From contig DAOSWM010000001.1 in assembly GCA_035380045.1 (NCBI GenBank), positions 71,764-135,763 of the forward strand: a DNA stretch of 64,000 bases. The letters are read 5' to 3'. This document shows positions 17,037-26,235 of this stretch, one piece after another. Within the stretch, counting starts at the first letter, position 1. Each line of letters starts with the position of its first letter. This DNA is from DAOSWM01 sp035380045 (lineage in GTDB: Bacteria; Bacteroidota; Bacteroidia; Bacteroidales; Tenuifilaceae). Below the pieces are notes generated by a model. It saw nothing but the letters and a program-made list of their open reading frames with translations. It was not told where the DNA came from and did not search any database. Position numbers and translations under genes: made by a program.

Positions 17037-17090
17037 TTGAATGACCTGCTTGCCCCAGCCTACGGCAGGCTGGGCAGGCAAGTTGAATGA
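17037..17090. repeat. 38-bp GC-rich palindrome flanked by TTGAATGA direct repeats
   Basis: CTTGCCCCAGCCT and the reverse complement of AGGCTGGGCAGGCAAG (ends 17049 and 17082) form a long imperfect hairpin with one 3-base bulge. The GC-rich block is bounded on both sides by the same octamer TTGAATGA (17037-17044 and 17083-17090), as expected for a target duplication around an inserted REP- or MITE-like unit of about 38 bases. It lies in the leader of tpiA, amid AT-rich DNA. Confidence 0.65.
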
Positions 17091-17105
17091 TTGATTGATT
17101 GATTG
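17088..17105. repeat. TGAT tetranucleotide tandem repeat
   Basis: Four consecutive TGAT units plus TG, directly after the GC-rich palindrome and upstream of tpiA. Such a tract could vary in copy number by slippage. Confidence 0.7.
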
Positions 17106-17177
17106 TATAACTGATTCACTTTGTAAACCAACTTACGATTACAAATCCAAAGGTAAAAAAAAACTCTCAGAATTGAT

Positions 17178-18257
17178 TTATGAGATGCGTATTCTTGGGT
17201 CGAGGAAACCATAGGTAACATCAACCAGCAGGTTGATTACAACAAATACGGCTGAAATGGTTATTACCGAGCCTAAAACTAACGGAATATCGTAGCTGTT
17301 AAGTGCGTTAACCATTACGTTTCCCAGGCCTTTCCACCCGAATATGTATTCAATGAATATTACTCCGGCCATTAATGAAGCGAACCAGCCAGAAATGGCA
17401 GAAACAACAGGGTTCATGGAGTTTTTTAACGCATGATTCCATATTATTTTTGGGAAAGATAGCCCTTTGGATCTTGCAGTTCGAATATAATCTTGGGAAA
17501 GTGTTTCGAGCATGGAACTTCGAGCCAGCTGTGTAACCACTGAAAGTGGACGAATCCCAAGAGTGAATGCTGGAAGGATAAGGTTTTTTATCTGAAGTTT
17601 AATCCCCTCACCATAGTTATCAATTTCCCAAATATTTCCTGTTAAATTCAGTCCAGTAAAATCTCCAAGAACGTATGCAAAGAGCCATCCAAATAGTATT
17701 GCAGCAAAAAATGAAGGTATGCTCATGCCGAAAGCGGAGAGAACGAGAATAATCCTGTCGAGCCAACTATCTTTAGTTAAGGCTGAAATAACACCAAAAC
17801 CAATACCAAGAATTGTGGCAAATGCCATTGATGTGAAGGCTAGGATAAACGTATTTGGGAGTGTTTCGCCAATAATTGTTGAAATCGATTTGCCGCTCTG
17901 GTACGAGCGTCTTAGGTATGGTGCTTTTAGTACTAGGCACCTCGAAGGGGTGAAGTTTAGTTTAAATGCAACTTGGTAAACTTGTTGGTTGAGGTAAATG
18001 TAGCTACCTTCTGATTTTGGGTTATGAATTGAAACCGGAGAAATATCGTTTATGTATTTAAGGTACTGATAAAAAGTTGGTTTATCGAGACCTAAGTCGT
18101 GCCTGATGGCGGCGAGCGAGGCCTCATCGGTTCGCTGACCCATTACCATTCTTGCAGGATCGCCAGGAATTAGGTTAAAGAGGGTGAATACTAAAGTTAC
18201 TACTCCCCAGATAATGAGTATGCTGTATAGAAATCGCTTTGTGAGGTACTGCAGCAT
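17178..18257 (-). CDS. ABC transporter permease, oligopeptide/dipeptide (DppB/OppB) type
   Basis: A 359-residue inner-membrane permease. It has an N-terminal helix (FLYSILIIWGVVTLVFTLFN) with the family phrase LIPGDPARMVMG, five further helices and the ATPase-docking EAA loop DYIRTARSKGLSFPKIIWNH. It is longer than typical DppB because of an insertion of about 50 residues after the first helix (roughly 75-115). No second permease, ATPase or binding protein lies next to it; the neighbours are mazG and tpiA. It presumably works with subunits encoded elsewhere. Substrate (peptide, nickel or other) cannot be told. Confidence 0.88.
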   Translation of the reverse strand: MLQYLTKRFLYSILIIWGVVTLVFTLFNLIPGDPARMVMGQRTDEASLAAIRHDLGLDKPTFYQYLKYINDISPVSIHNPKSEGSYIYLNQQVYQVAFKLNFTPSRCLVLKAPYLRRSYQSGKSISTIIGETLPNTFILAFTSMAFATILGIGFGVISALTKDSWLDRIILVLSAFGMSIPSFFAAILFGWLFAYVLGDFTGLNLTGNIWEIDNYGEGIKLQIKNLILPAFTLGIRPLSVVTQLARSSMLETLSQDYIRTARSKGLSFPKIIWNHALKNSMNPVVSAISGWFASLMAGVIFIEYIFGWKGLGNVMVNALNSYDIPLVLGSVITISAVFVVINLLVDVTYGFLDPRIRIS

Positions 18258-18269
18258 CTATACAAGAAA

Positions 18270-19061
18270 CTATTGGTTGTCGTACTCCTTGGCTTGTTCC
18301 CAGTAAACGTTCATTTCGTCGAGGCTCATATTTTTGAGCGATTGACCTTCAGCAATGGTTTTGCTCTCGAGGTAGTTGAATCGTTTCATGAATTTTTTGT
18401 TCGTGCGTTCCAGCGCTGTTTCGGGTTCAACCTTGTATAGCCGGGCAGCGTTAACTAGGGAGAAGAAGAGATCGCCAAACTCGTTCTCGATTTTCTCAAA
18501 ACTCCCTAATTTTATTTCATTCTTCAGCTCGTTAAGCTCCTCCTCAAACTTATCCCATATTTGCGAAGGCTTTTCCCAATCGAAACCAACAGCGCTAACT
18601 TTTTCCTGAATTCTATGAGCTTTTACCAGTGAAGGAAGCGATTTAGGTACTCCTGAGAGTACGGTTTTATTCCCGTTCTTTTCTTTTATTTTAAGTTGCT
18701 CCCAGTTTTCTTCAACCTCCCTCGAGTTTTCAACCTTCACATTGCTGAATACGTGGGGATGCCTGTACACAAGTTTATCGCAGATGTTATTGATTACATC
18801 GGTTGCGTTGAAAACGTTTTGTTCCGAAGCAATTTTTGAGTAGAAAACCAGGTGTAGCATCAGGTCGCCAAGTTCCTTCTTGATGTTCTCCATATCCTTG
18901 TCGAGTATGGCATCGGCCAGCTCATAGGTTTCCTCAATGGTTAGGTTTCGGATAGTTTCGAAGGTTTGCTTCTTGTCCCAAGGACATTTCTCGCGCAGCT
19001 CATCCATTATGTCCAGCAAACGCCCAAATGCTTCGATTGATTTTGTATGATCGGTTTTCAT
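18270..19061 (-). CDS. mazG: Nucleoside triphosphate pyrophosphohydrolase MazG
   Basis: A 263-residue protein with two tandem MazG domains, both all-alpha. Domain 1 shows CPWDKKQTFETI and the metal-binding EETYELADAI with ELGD; domain 2 shows VGFDWEKPSQIWDKFEEELNE and ENEFGDLFFSLVN. The enzyme cleaves (d)NTPs to NMP and pyrophosphate, removing aberrant nucleotides or lowering alarmone levels. ATG at 19061 (MKTDHTKSIEAF) fits the family better than the longer frame. It lies 12 bases upstream of the ABC permease on the same strand. Confidence 0.94.
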   Translation of the reverse strand: MKTDHTKSIEAFGRLLDIMDELREKCPWDKKQTFETIRNLTIEETYELADAILDKDMENIKKELGDLMLHLVFYSKIASEQNVFNATDVINNICDKLVYRHPHVFSNVKVENSREVEENWEQLKIKEKNGNKTVLSGVPKSLPSLVKAHRIQEKVSAVGFDWEKPSQIWDKFEEELNELKNEIKLGSFEKIENEFGDLFFSLVNAARLYKVEPETALERTNKKFMKRFNYLESKTIAEGQSLKNMSLDEMNVYWEQAKEYDNQ

Positions 19062-19215
19062 TTTGTTTGAATTAACGAACAAAGGTAGCAATAAAAAAGG
19101 TGGGAGACTGTGCCCAAAGGCAAATTAAAGTATGAAACAGAAATAGTACATTGTTATGGTTAGCTATAGAAATTATAATTTCCAGAATTTTAAATTAGCA
19201 TTCAAGTTCTTGGGG

Positions 19216-21165
19216 TTATTCGCTATAATGGATGAAATCCATACAAGTAGAATCGTTTTTAAGAATTAGTAGGTAATCGTTCACCCTGCCTTTTAGCTGA
19301 ACGTTTGGAATTAAACTATCAAATTCAGCCTGGGTAATCATTTCGCGCTCCAGCATTTTGCTGGCAACGAATTTGTAGTAATCGGCCATAAAGGGTTTTA
19401 GGTTCCCTAACGAGTCGAAGTTTTGGTAAAAGAGGTTTGGTTTTGGTATTATGCTGGCAAGGAAAATGGCTTCGCTTAGCTGCAATTTATCAGGTTCCTT
19501 ATTGAAGTAAAATTCCGATGCTTCGGTTGCACCGTTAATGCAGGGGCCCCATTCAATAATGTTAAGGTAAATCTCAAGAATTCTGAATTTATCAACAATG
19601 TTTTGGGTTTCAATTAGCCAGGCAATTAGAACTTCTTCGGCTTTACGAACCAGGTTCTTGTTTTGGTTAAGGTATAGATTCTTAATAAGTTGCTGTGTAA
19701 TTGTGCTGCCACCCCTTGCCATGCGATTTTGCTTAATGTTTTGTGCCATGGCGTAACGGAATCCTTCAGCATCGAAACCTTTATGGATGAAGAAACTTCC
19801 ATCTTCGGCAACCACTACGGCATTCTTGAGGTGTGGCGAAATTGCCTCAATGGGTCTGAAATACTTATACTCGGTTACTAATGGAATCTCCTTGTTGGTA
19901 GAATCGTTCACGTATACGTAGTGGATAAGCGTGTCGTTTAATTTTCTGAAGTCGGTTTTCCCGTACGAGAGAATTCTGAAATCAATGGGAGATAGCAACG
20001 CGTTGAAAGTTAGGCTGTCGGGTTGTGAGAAGTCGATGGCAGAATTCATGTCGAATTTTAAAAAACCTCTAACTCTCAGGTCATCTAACATCGAGAATAG
20101 CCCTTTGGGAATTGATTCGAACAGGTTAGTTGCAGGGAAAAGGCCCGTTGAACCCGATATGGAAGCAGATAGGCTGCTGTTTGATGATAAACGTGCTGTA
20201 AATGGAAATTCAAACCGGTTGAGCTGTGCCAAGGTTGTGCTATCGAGTTGAATTTGTGAGCGGTTCGCCGCTATGCCGAAATTCAGCTTGCTGCTGTCAA
20301 TGGTTACTTCATTTTCCGACAGGTATTTGTGGTTCGCTTTCAGCGATACTACTGATGCGTTACCTGATAAATGTATGCTATCGGTACCCAAGTAGTTTGC
20401 AAGCATTTCAGCCTTAAAAAGGGTGAATGTACTTTTCAGTCCTAGTAGGTTTTCAACCACTGGGATTTTTACTGGTTTTCCGGTTGGGTGATGTACATTA
20501 ATTGATATAAAATTTTTATTTTCAGCAGTAGTCCCATAAATATTGTAGTTTTGCTGTAGGGAGTCCTCCGTAACTATGGCTTGAGCCACTATATTCCCAT
20601 TGTAACTTTTTACCGAGGGTAATGAAAGCGTAAGGTTCGTTAGCGTATCGTGGTAATGTATTGTTATGTTATTAAGGTTGAAGTTTGCAGTGGAAACACC
20701 CATTACTCCACTAAGAATTTGTGAAGCCAGCTTCACATTGAAACCGAATTTTGCATTTTCCTTTGAATGCAATGTTTTGTTGGCTAATTTGTTAACTGCT
20801 CTTCTCGACCTAATTATTTCAACTAAATTGTCGCCTCGAAGTGTAAGTGATTCTAGTCCAATAAATTTGGGGTTCAGTTTAAGTTTAAGTAGGTCAATGA
20901 GTGTAGCAGTAAATACAAAACCTTTTACTTCTAGAATCGGTAATCCTGAGGGTAGGGTAACTATAACTTCAGATGCTGATAAGGAGTTTAAATTGTTGAC
21001 TTTAAGGTTTTTGATTGAAATAGTTAGGCCGTATTTCGACTGAATTCTGTTCGATACTTCGTTTGCTACGAAACGGGCTATTGGTGTTTTAAGGCTGAAT
21101 AGTACTACTAATGCAATAAGCAGGAATGCAGATATTAGTAGGATAATTCTTTTGAAAACTCTCAT
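19216..21165 (-). CDS. AsmA-like/GT51 peptidoglycan transglycosylase fusion
   Basis: A 649-residue membrane protein. An N-terminal transmembrane helix (IILLISAFLLIALVVLFSL) is followed by about 380 residues of AsmA/TamB-like beta structure, then a GT51 glycosyltransferase domain with its motifs in order: EDGSFFIHKG (454-463), RGGSTITQQLIKNLYL (484-499), RKAEEVLIAWLIE and ILEIYLNIIEWG. GT51 enzymes polymerise lipid II glycan chains outside the inner membrane. There is no penicillin-binding transpeptidase domain, so this is a monofunctional-type enzyme with an unusual large N-terminal extension. The ATG at 21165 is preferred to an upstream TTG. The next gene upstream ends 15 bases before it. 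Confidence 0.88.
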   Translation of the reverse strand: MRVFKRIILLISAFLLIALVVLFSLKTPIARFVANEVSNRIQSKYGLTISIKNLKVNNLNSLSASEVIVTLPSGLPILEVKGFVFTATLIDLLKLKLNPKFIGLESLTLRGDNLVEIIRSRRAVNKLANKTLHSKENAKFGFNVKLASQILSGVMGVSTANFNLNNITIHYHDTLTNLTLSLPSVKSYNGNIVAQAIVTEDSLQQNYNIYGTTAENKNFISINVHHPTGKPVKIPVVENLLGLKSTFTLFKAEMLANYLGTDSIHLSGNASVVSLKANHKYLSENEVTIDSSKLNFGIAANRSQIQLDSTTLAQLNRFEFPFTARLSSNSSLSASISGSTGLFPATNLFESIPKGLFSMLDDLRVRGFLKFDMNSAIDFSQPDSLTFNALLSPIDFRILSYGKTDFRKLNDTLIHYVYVNDSTNKEIPLVTEYKYFRPIEAISPHLKNAVVVAEDGSFFIHKGFDAEGFRYAMAQNIKQNRMARGGSTITQQLIKNLYLNQNKNLVRKAEEVLIAWLIETQNIVDKFRILEIYLNIIEWGPCINGATEASEFYFNKEPDKLQLSEAIFLASIIPKPNLFYQNFDSLGNLKPFMADYYKFVASKMLEREMITQAEFDSLIPNVQLKGRVNDYLLILKNDSTCMDFIHYSE

Positions 21166-21180
21166 TAACACCAAGCTTGT

Positions 21181-21627
21181 TTAAATTGATTTTTTGAGGT
21201 ACTTTTCGAGAATTAGTGCGGTTTGCTCAACAGCATTATTGCAAACTCTGTCGAAAAATCCGCAGTTTGTAGCGTACTGTCTAAGCTCTTCGTTCTTCAA
21301 ATCAATTTTTATCAGTTCGAGGCATTGAGTTCCTCCCAGTTTTGTTTCGCACTCATCAACAAAGTTACCTGTTAGCTCTACAAGTTTGTTTTTCTTTACA
21401 GAATCGGAGGCTTTATAAGTGCCGAACTTTAATCCCAGAATCATTGCACCGGCATTTATTGCACCACAAATGTGCTGTCGCCTGCCAATTCCACCCCCCA
21501 AACCTGCAGCAATTCCGAATGCAGTTTTAATATCGAGCCCTACCACATCGGAGTATGCAATAAGTATTGACTGGGCGCATGAATAGCCCTGTTTGAAAAG
21601 TTCTACAGCATGTTTCGACCTATTCAT
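21181..21627 (-). CDS. C_GCAxxG_C_C family putative redox protein
   Basis: A 148-residue protein of the small Cys-motif family named for its conserved spacing. Cys17 lies in GYSCAQSIL, the signature ICGAINAGAMILG follows the glycine-rich AGLGGGIGRRQH, and further cysteines sit in DECETKLGGTQCLEL, TNCGFF and RVCNNA. The family is thought to be redox-active or to bind a metal centre, often near electron-transfer genes; no partner is obvious here. It is 15 bases upstream of the transglycosylase gene and likely cotranscribed with it. Confidence 0.88.
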   Translation of the reverse strand: MNRSKHAVELFKQGYSCAQSILIAYSDVVGLDIKTAFGIAAGLGGGIGRRQHICGAINAGAMILGLKFGTYKASDSVKKNKLVELTGNFVDECETKLGGTQCLELIKIDLKNEELRQYATNCGFFDRVCNNAVEQTALILEKYLKKSI

Positions 21628-21716
21628 AAGGCTCTAATTGAAAATGTTGCTTACCATCAAGAAATTAGTTAACTGTCCAGCTAGGATTTGTGGCAGATTA
21701 CCACATGAAATTGCTA

Positions 21717-21750
21717 TTTTCAAAAATAAACAAAAATCTTTTTACCTTTG
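21717..21750 (+). promoter_or_regulatory. Promoter for the M28 peptidase operon
   Basis: TTTTC at 21717-21721, a 21-base spacer and TACCTTTG at 21743-21750 fit the phylum's promoter pattern. The predicted start is near 21757, leaving about 24 bases to the ATG. Confidence 0.5.
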
Positions 21751-21780
21751 GTAATTATATTAAATTAATACCCTTTCATT

Positions 21781-24105
21781 ATGGAACCAGCTGTTAATCC
21801 CTCAAAAAAAATTGCTAATAATAGTTTGTTTCAGCTAGCAATCGTTGCAGTTACTTTTTTGATTGCAGCTACTTCGGTTTGGTTAACTTCGCCTCCAGAG
21901 CCAAAAAGCATCAATACTCCTTCAAATGAGTTTTCAGCAGCTCGTGCCTTTATCCATACGGAGGCAATTGCTCAAAAACCTCATATGATTGGCACCGATG
22001 AGAATAAACGGGTTGCTAACTATTTGGCCGAACAGCTGAACAGAATTGGTTTAGAAGTTGATACTCAAAAAACTACCGCACTGAATTTTGAGGACGTTCC
22101 CATTTACGGAAGGGTTACCAACGTGGTTGGTAGATTAAAGGGTACTGCAAGTACCAAGGCGGTTCTGGTTTTAGGGCATTACGACTCCCAACCCTACTCG
22201 CTGGGTGCGGCTGACGATGGCATTGCCCTGGCTTCAATGCTTGAAGCGGCTGAAGTATTGAAGAATAATTATTCCCTTCAGAACGACATAATATTTCTTT
22301 TCACCGATGCAGAGGAAGTTGGCTTGCTTGGTGCCATTGCTTTTGCCAAGGAGCATCCCTGGGTTAATGAGGTGGGTTTAGTGCTGAACGTTGAGGCTCG
22401 TGGAACTCGCGGTCCTGCGCTTTCGTTTGAGGTAAGCCCTGAAAATGGCTGGATAATGAGAGAGTTCATTAAGCATGTTGAGCGCCCATACGCTGGTTCC
22501 ATGATGTACGAAGTGTATAAAATGATGCCTAACTACACCGATTTTACAATTTTCAAAAACAAAGGTTTGTCAGGTTTCAATGTTGCAATAATTGAAGGGT
22601 ACGAAAATTATCACAGTCCTACTGATAAACCCGAGAATTTAAGTTTGGCTAGCTTACAGCATATGGGAAGCTACATCATGAGCATTGCCAAGCATTTTGG
22701 AAATATTTCGCTCGAAAACACAAAAGAGAAAGATTTGGTGTACTTCAATATTCTGGGTTCAAAAATGATTTACTACCCAATGAGTTGGAATACAATTTTT
22801 CTAATAATTATCATTTTACTATTTGTTTTTTATATTTTCTTAGGTTTTACACGAACTCAATTAAGTACTTGGAAAATTATCGGTAGTTTCTTTTTAATAA
22901 TTTTTACAATCGCTTTAACAGTTGGCTCAGTTTGGTTGGTTAATGGTTGGATAAAAAATCTGTACCCGCATTACAACGTGTTTTATATGAGTAATTATCA
23001 CAACGCTCGTTTCTATTTCTATGCTTACATGGCCTTGGTTGTTGCAGTTTCTACGTTGGTTTTCTACTTGCTGTTTAAACGTATCAACATTTATAATTTG
23101 ATGGCTGCAGTTTTTATCCTTTTTATAATAATGTCAGCCTTTATTTATTTTAAAATTCCAACAGCATCATACTTTACTTACCTTCCGTTACTTTTTGGTT
23201 TGTTAGCATTTAACCTCTTACTTTGGTTCGATTTAAATCCAAGCAAAAATCCTGGTTCATATTATCTAGCCCTGTTTTTTGGTGCAACACCATTTGTTTT
23301 GGTAATATCTTCTTTTACATTTTTGCTATACCATATTTTTGGGTTGAAGATGCCTTTTGCTGGAGCAGCATTACAAACTCTAATAATGTTAGTAATTATG
23401 CCTTTGTTTGATGTTGCTTTAAAACGCTTCAAATTAGGAATTCCCTTTGTTGCATTTCTGATATCAGTAGCATATTTAGTTGTTGCTCACGTAAATTCTG
23501 GTTACACGGAGAAGTATCCATTGCAAAGCAACGTAATGTATGCAAGTTTGCTTGACCAGCAGAAAGCTTACTGGCTTTCGTCGTTTACAAAAACCGATGA
23601 GTGGAACCAGCAGTTTTTTCCAAATTCTGTAGTTGATTCAATTCCTGATATTTATCCTGGACGAAGCAGGATGTACCTCAAAAACGAAGCCGATTTCATG
23701 GAGTTTGCAAGACCGCTGGCTGCAGTTACAACCGATTCAGTTTTCCAGAACAATCGTTACCTTGAGTTTAACCTAAAATCGATGATTCACTCAGGAGGCT
23801 TCGAGATTGTTATACCAACTTCATACGAATTAAAAAGTTTTGCTGTTGATAGTGTAGAAGCCTACGGAATTGAAAGAATGGCTAACAGCAAGCAAGGCTA
23901 CGTTTTTCGCTGCTTCAATCCTGGAGAGGAGGGCTTTAACGTTAGCTTACACTATGCAGGAGTCGATTCGTTGGAATTCAGTGTAATTGAGAAAAGGCTA
24001 GGACTTCCACCATTCTCGTATATTAAGCCAATGCCCGAAAATATTATTAAGGGAGTTGGTTACGAAAGTCATATAACACTGGTTAAGAGTTCGTTAAAAT
24101 TATAG
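21781..24105 (+). CDS. Membrane-bound M28 family metallopeptidase
   Basis: A 774-residue protein. One N-terminal helix (FQLAIVAVTFLIAATSVWL) precedes an M28 aminopeptidase domain of about 270 residues with the zinc ligands in GHYDSQPYSLGAADDG, TDAEEVGLLGA, NVEARGTRG and YENYHSPTDKPEN. Residues about 335-570 hold roughly nine membrane helices, and a C-terminal extracytoplasmic domain of about 190 residues follows. The layout recalls the ER metallopeptidase Fxna and related bacterial proteins. The catalytic domain should face the periplasm and trim N-terminal residues of peptides. It is 8 bases upstream of the DUF554 gene. Confidence 0.9.
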   Translation: MEPAVNPSKKIANNSLFQLAIVAVTFLIAATSVWLTSPPEPKSINTPSNEFSAARAFIHTEAIAQKPHMIGTDENKRVANYLAEQLNRIGLEVDTQKTTALNFEDVPIYGRVTNVVGRLKGTASTKAVLVLGHYDSQPYSLGAADDGIALASMLEAAEVLKNNYSLQNDIIFLFTDAEEVGLLGAIAFAKEHPWVNEVGLVLNVEARGTRGPALSFEVSPENGWIMREFIKHVERPYAGSMMYEVYKMMPNYTDFTIFKNKGLSGFNVAIIEGYENYHSPTDKPENLSLASLQHMGSYIMSIAKHFGNISLENTKEKDLVYFNILGSKMIYYPMSWNTIFLIIIILLFVFYIFLGFTRTQLSTWKIIGSFFLIIFTIALTVGSVWLVNGWIKNLYPHYNVFYMSNYHNARFYFYAYMALVVAVSTLVFYLLFKRINIYNLMAAVFILFIIMSAFIYFKIPTASYFTYLPLLFGLLAFNLLLWFDLNPSKNPGSYYLALFFGATPFVLVISSFTFLLYHIFGLKMPFAGAALQTLIMLVIMPLFDVALKRFKLGIPFVAFLISVAYLVVAHVNSGYTEKYPLQSNVMYASLLDQQKAYWLSSFTKTDEWNQQFFPNSVVDSIPDIYPGRSRMYLKNEADFMEFARPLAAVTTDSVFQNNRYLEFNLKSMIHSGGFEIVIPTSYELKSFAVDSVEAYGIERMANSKQGYVFRCFNPGEEGFNVSLHYAGVDSLEFSVIEKRLGLPPFSYIKPMPENIIKGVGYESHITLVKSSLKL

Positions 24106-24113
24106 GTTTACAA

Positions 24114-24794
24114 ATGATTACCGGAACTCTTATTAATATTGGAGCTGTTATTCTGGGTGGAACTTTCGGTTTAGTTTTCCGTTCGCGCCTACCCGAACGT
24201 TATACTAGCAACTTTTTTCAGGCTATTGGGTTGTTTACACTGTTCCTCGGATTCAGCATGAGTTTGAAGACCAGCAACCCCTTACTGCTTGTATTTAGCC
24301 TAATTTTAGGGGCATTGGTTGGAACTATGTTGCGCTTACAGGAACGAACCGAGAACCTTGGAACGTTAATTCAGAAGAAGTTTAAGCTTAAGGGCGGCCG
24401 TTTTAGCGAGGGGCTTGTTACATCGTTCCTCATGTTTTGCATGGGTTCAATGACCATACTTGGAGCCATTGAGGAGGGGTTGGGGAACGATCCTAACTTG
24501 CTGTTGATAAAAAGTTTGATGGACGGTTTCTCGTCAGTTGCGCTGGCTGCAGCGCTTGGTGCTGGCGTAATTTTTTCGGTAGTCCCACTTCTTCTGTATC
24601 AGGGAGGAATTACCCTTCTCGCTTCATGGTTCGGGCACTCGGTTAGCAACCTAATGATTGATGAGCTAACCGCCACAGGCGGAATTTTGCTAATTGGTTT
24701 GGGAATTACCATACTTGGCCTCCGAAAAATTGAGGTGCTAAACCTAATTCCGGCGCTACTTTTTATTGTTCCCTTAGTTTACTTTTTTGCATAG
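24114..24794 (+). CDS. DUF554 (YdfK-like) membrane protein
   Basis: A 226-residue integral membrane protein with about seven hydrophobic segments, starting ITGTLINIGAVILGGTFGL, a form typical of DUF554. The conserved block FCMGSMTILGAIEEGLGNDP lies in the middle, followed by KSLMDGFSSVALAAALGAGV. Function is unknown; a transport role has been proposed for the family from its topology. It sits between the M28 peptidase and the AmgK-like kinase, with gaps of 8 and 9 bases, so all three are probably one transcript. Confidence 0.9.
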   Translation: MITGTLINIGAVILGGTFGLVFRSRLPERYTSNFFQAIGLFTLFLGFSMSLKTSNPLLLVFSLILGALVGTMLRLQERTENLGTLIQKKFKLKGGRFSEGLVTSFLMFCMGSMTILGAIEEGLGNDPNLLLIKSLMDGFSSVALAAALGAGVIFSVVPLLLYQGGITLLASWFGHSVSNLMIDELTATGGILLIGLGITILGLRKIEVLNLIPALLFIVPLVYFFA

Positions 24795-24803
24795 TAAAAC
24801 ATT

Positions 24804-26231
24804 ATGAACCAAATTATTATCGATACAATATCTCAACTCTTTAAAAGTTTTACGGGAGTAAATGCCGAAACGATTGTCAAGCTACCACAATCGGGTTCCG
24901 ATAGGCAATACTTTCGGCTATCAGCACAGGGGAAAAGTTATATTGGTGCGTACAATCCCGATATTCAAGAGAACCGAACGTTCATATACCTTACAAAACA
25001 TTTTCATAAGGCAGGTTTGCCTGTTTCTGAGATATTTGGCGTTTCACCCGACGAAACTTGCTACCTACTAACCGATTTGGGCGATGAAACTCTCTTTCAG
25101 AAAGTTGTTGCAACAAATTGGCGCGAACCGGATTCTGAAACTGTAAAGGAAATTTTAAAGGAATCGCTCACACAACTTGCATATTTTCAGGTTGAAGGAG
25201 CAAAGGGCCTCGATTTCACGAATTGTTACCCCAAAAGCAGCTTCGACCTACAAAGTGTAATGTGGGATTTCAACTACTTCAAGTACTGCTTCCTTAAACC
25301 ATCGGGAATTCCTTTCAATGAGGCAAACCTAGAAAACGACTTTTTGGCTTTCGCCAGGGTACTGCTTTCCCATAGCTGTAGCTATTTCCTCTACCGCGAT
25401 TTTCAGTCTCGCAATATCATGCTGGTTTCTGGTAAACCCTACTTTATCGACTATCAGGGTGGCAGGCGAGGGCCACTGCTTTACGATGTGGCTTCGTTCC
25501 TCTACCAGGCAAAGGCACAGTTTCCCCAGCACCTGCGTGATGAACTTTTCGAGTTTTACCTAAGCAAAGTAGAGGAGTTAACCGAAGTTGAAAGCGAGAA
25601 ACTACGAAACGAATTTCCGTATTTTATACTTTTCCGCGTATTACAAACGCTTGGTGCCTATGGGTACCGAGGGTTCTTTGAGCGTAGAACACACTTTTTG
25701 CAAAGTATTCCCTATGCTGCTGCCAACCTGAAGGGGTTAATTAACCGAATCGACATCCAGATTCCTGAGTTACAGAAAGTACTTCTTCAGATTTGCGAAA
25801 AATATGAAGTACCCGGCGAACAAACTGAGCATTTCAATGGTTTAACCATTGAGGTTACGAGTTTCTCGTTCAAAAAGGGTTACCCTGAAGGCCATCCCGA
25901 GCATGGTGGCGGTTTCGTTTTCGATTGCAGGTCGCTGCCAAATCCGGGACGACTCGAAGAGTACCGTAACATGAACGGCACCCAGAAACCTGTAGCTGAA
26001 TACCTGAAAAAGTACGACGAGGTTGATTCGTACTTCAACAAGGTACGCTCGATAGTTGATGATTCGGTTCAGGTTTACCTCAACAGGGGATTCCAAAATC
26101 TGGCTGTATCTTTCGGGTGTACTGGTGGGCAGCATCGCTCGGTTTACATGGCCACCAGGTTGGCCAAAAGTTTAATGGGTAACAACAACCTAAGGGTTAT
26201 TCTAAACCATCGTGAACTAAATACGGAATAA
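24804..26231 (+). CDS. AmgK-like amino-sugar kinase fused to RapZ C-terminal domain
   Basis: A 475-residue two-domain protein. Residues about 1-325 form an aminoglycoside-phosphotransferase-type kinase with YRDFQSRNIM (catalytic Asp199 in the loop) and the metal-binding FIDYQGGRRGPLLYDVAS. This pattern is close to AmgK, which phosphorylates MurNAc and GlcNAc at the anomeric position in Pseudomonas. Residues about 345-475 match the RapZ C-terminal domain: DCRSLPNPG (374-382) and GCTGGQHRS (438-446). In E. coli that domain binds glucosamine-6-phosphate and sRNAs. RapZ's own N-terminal P-loop domain is absent. A MurU-like gene follows 164 bases later, the same order as amgK-murU. Confidence 0.88.
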   Translation: MNQIIIDTISQLFKSFTGVNAETIVKLPQSGSDRQYFRLSAQGKSYIGAYNPDIQENRTFIYLTKHFHKAGLPVSEIFGVSPDETCYLLTDLGDETLFQKVVATNWREPDSETVKEILKESLTQLAYFQVEGAKGLDFTNCYPKSSFDLQSVMWDFNYFKYCFLKPSGIPFNEANLENDFLAFARVLLSHSCSYFLYRDFQSRNIMLVSGKPYFIDYQGGRRGPLLYDVASFLYQAKAQFPQHLRDELFEFYLSKVEELTEVESEKLRNEFPYFILFRVLQTLGAYGYRGFFERRTHFLQSIPYAAANLKGLINRIDIQIPELQKVLLQICEKYEVPGEQTEHFNGLTIEVTSFSFKKGYPEGHPEHGGGFVFDCRSLPNPGRLEEYRNMNGTQKPVAEYLKKYDEVDSYFNKVRSIVDDSVQVYLNRGFQNLAVSFGCTGGQHRSVYMATRLAKSLMGNNNLRVILNHRELNTE

Positions 26232-26235
26232 ACGC

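Noticed and set aside
17025..17081. Longer tpiA frame from 17081
   Set aside because: It reads through the GC-rich palindrome and adds residues absent from TpiA proteins.
21689..21705. Inverted repeat TGTGG-N7-CCACA as an operator
   Set aside because: Only five base pairs in each arm and no regulator nearby; could be chance.
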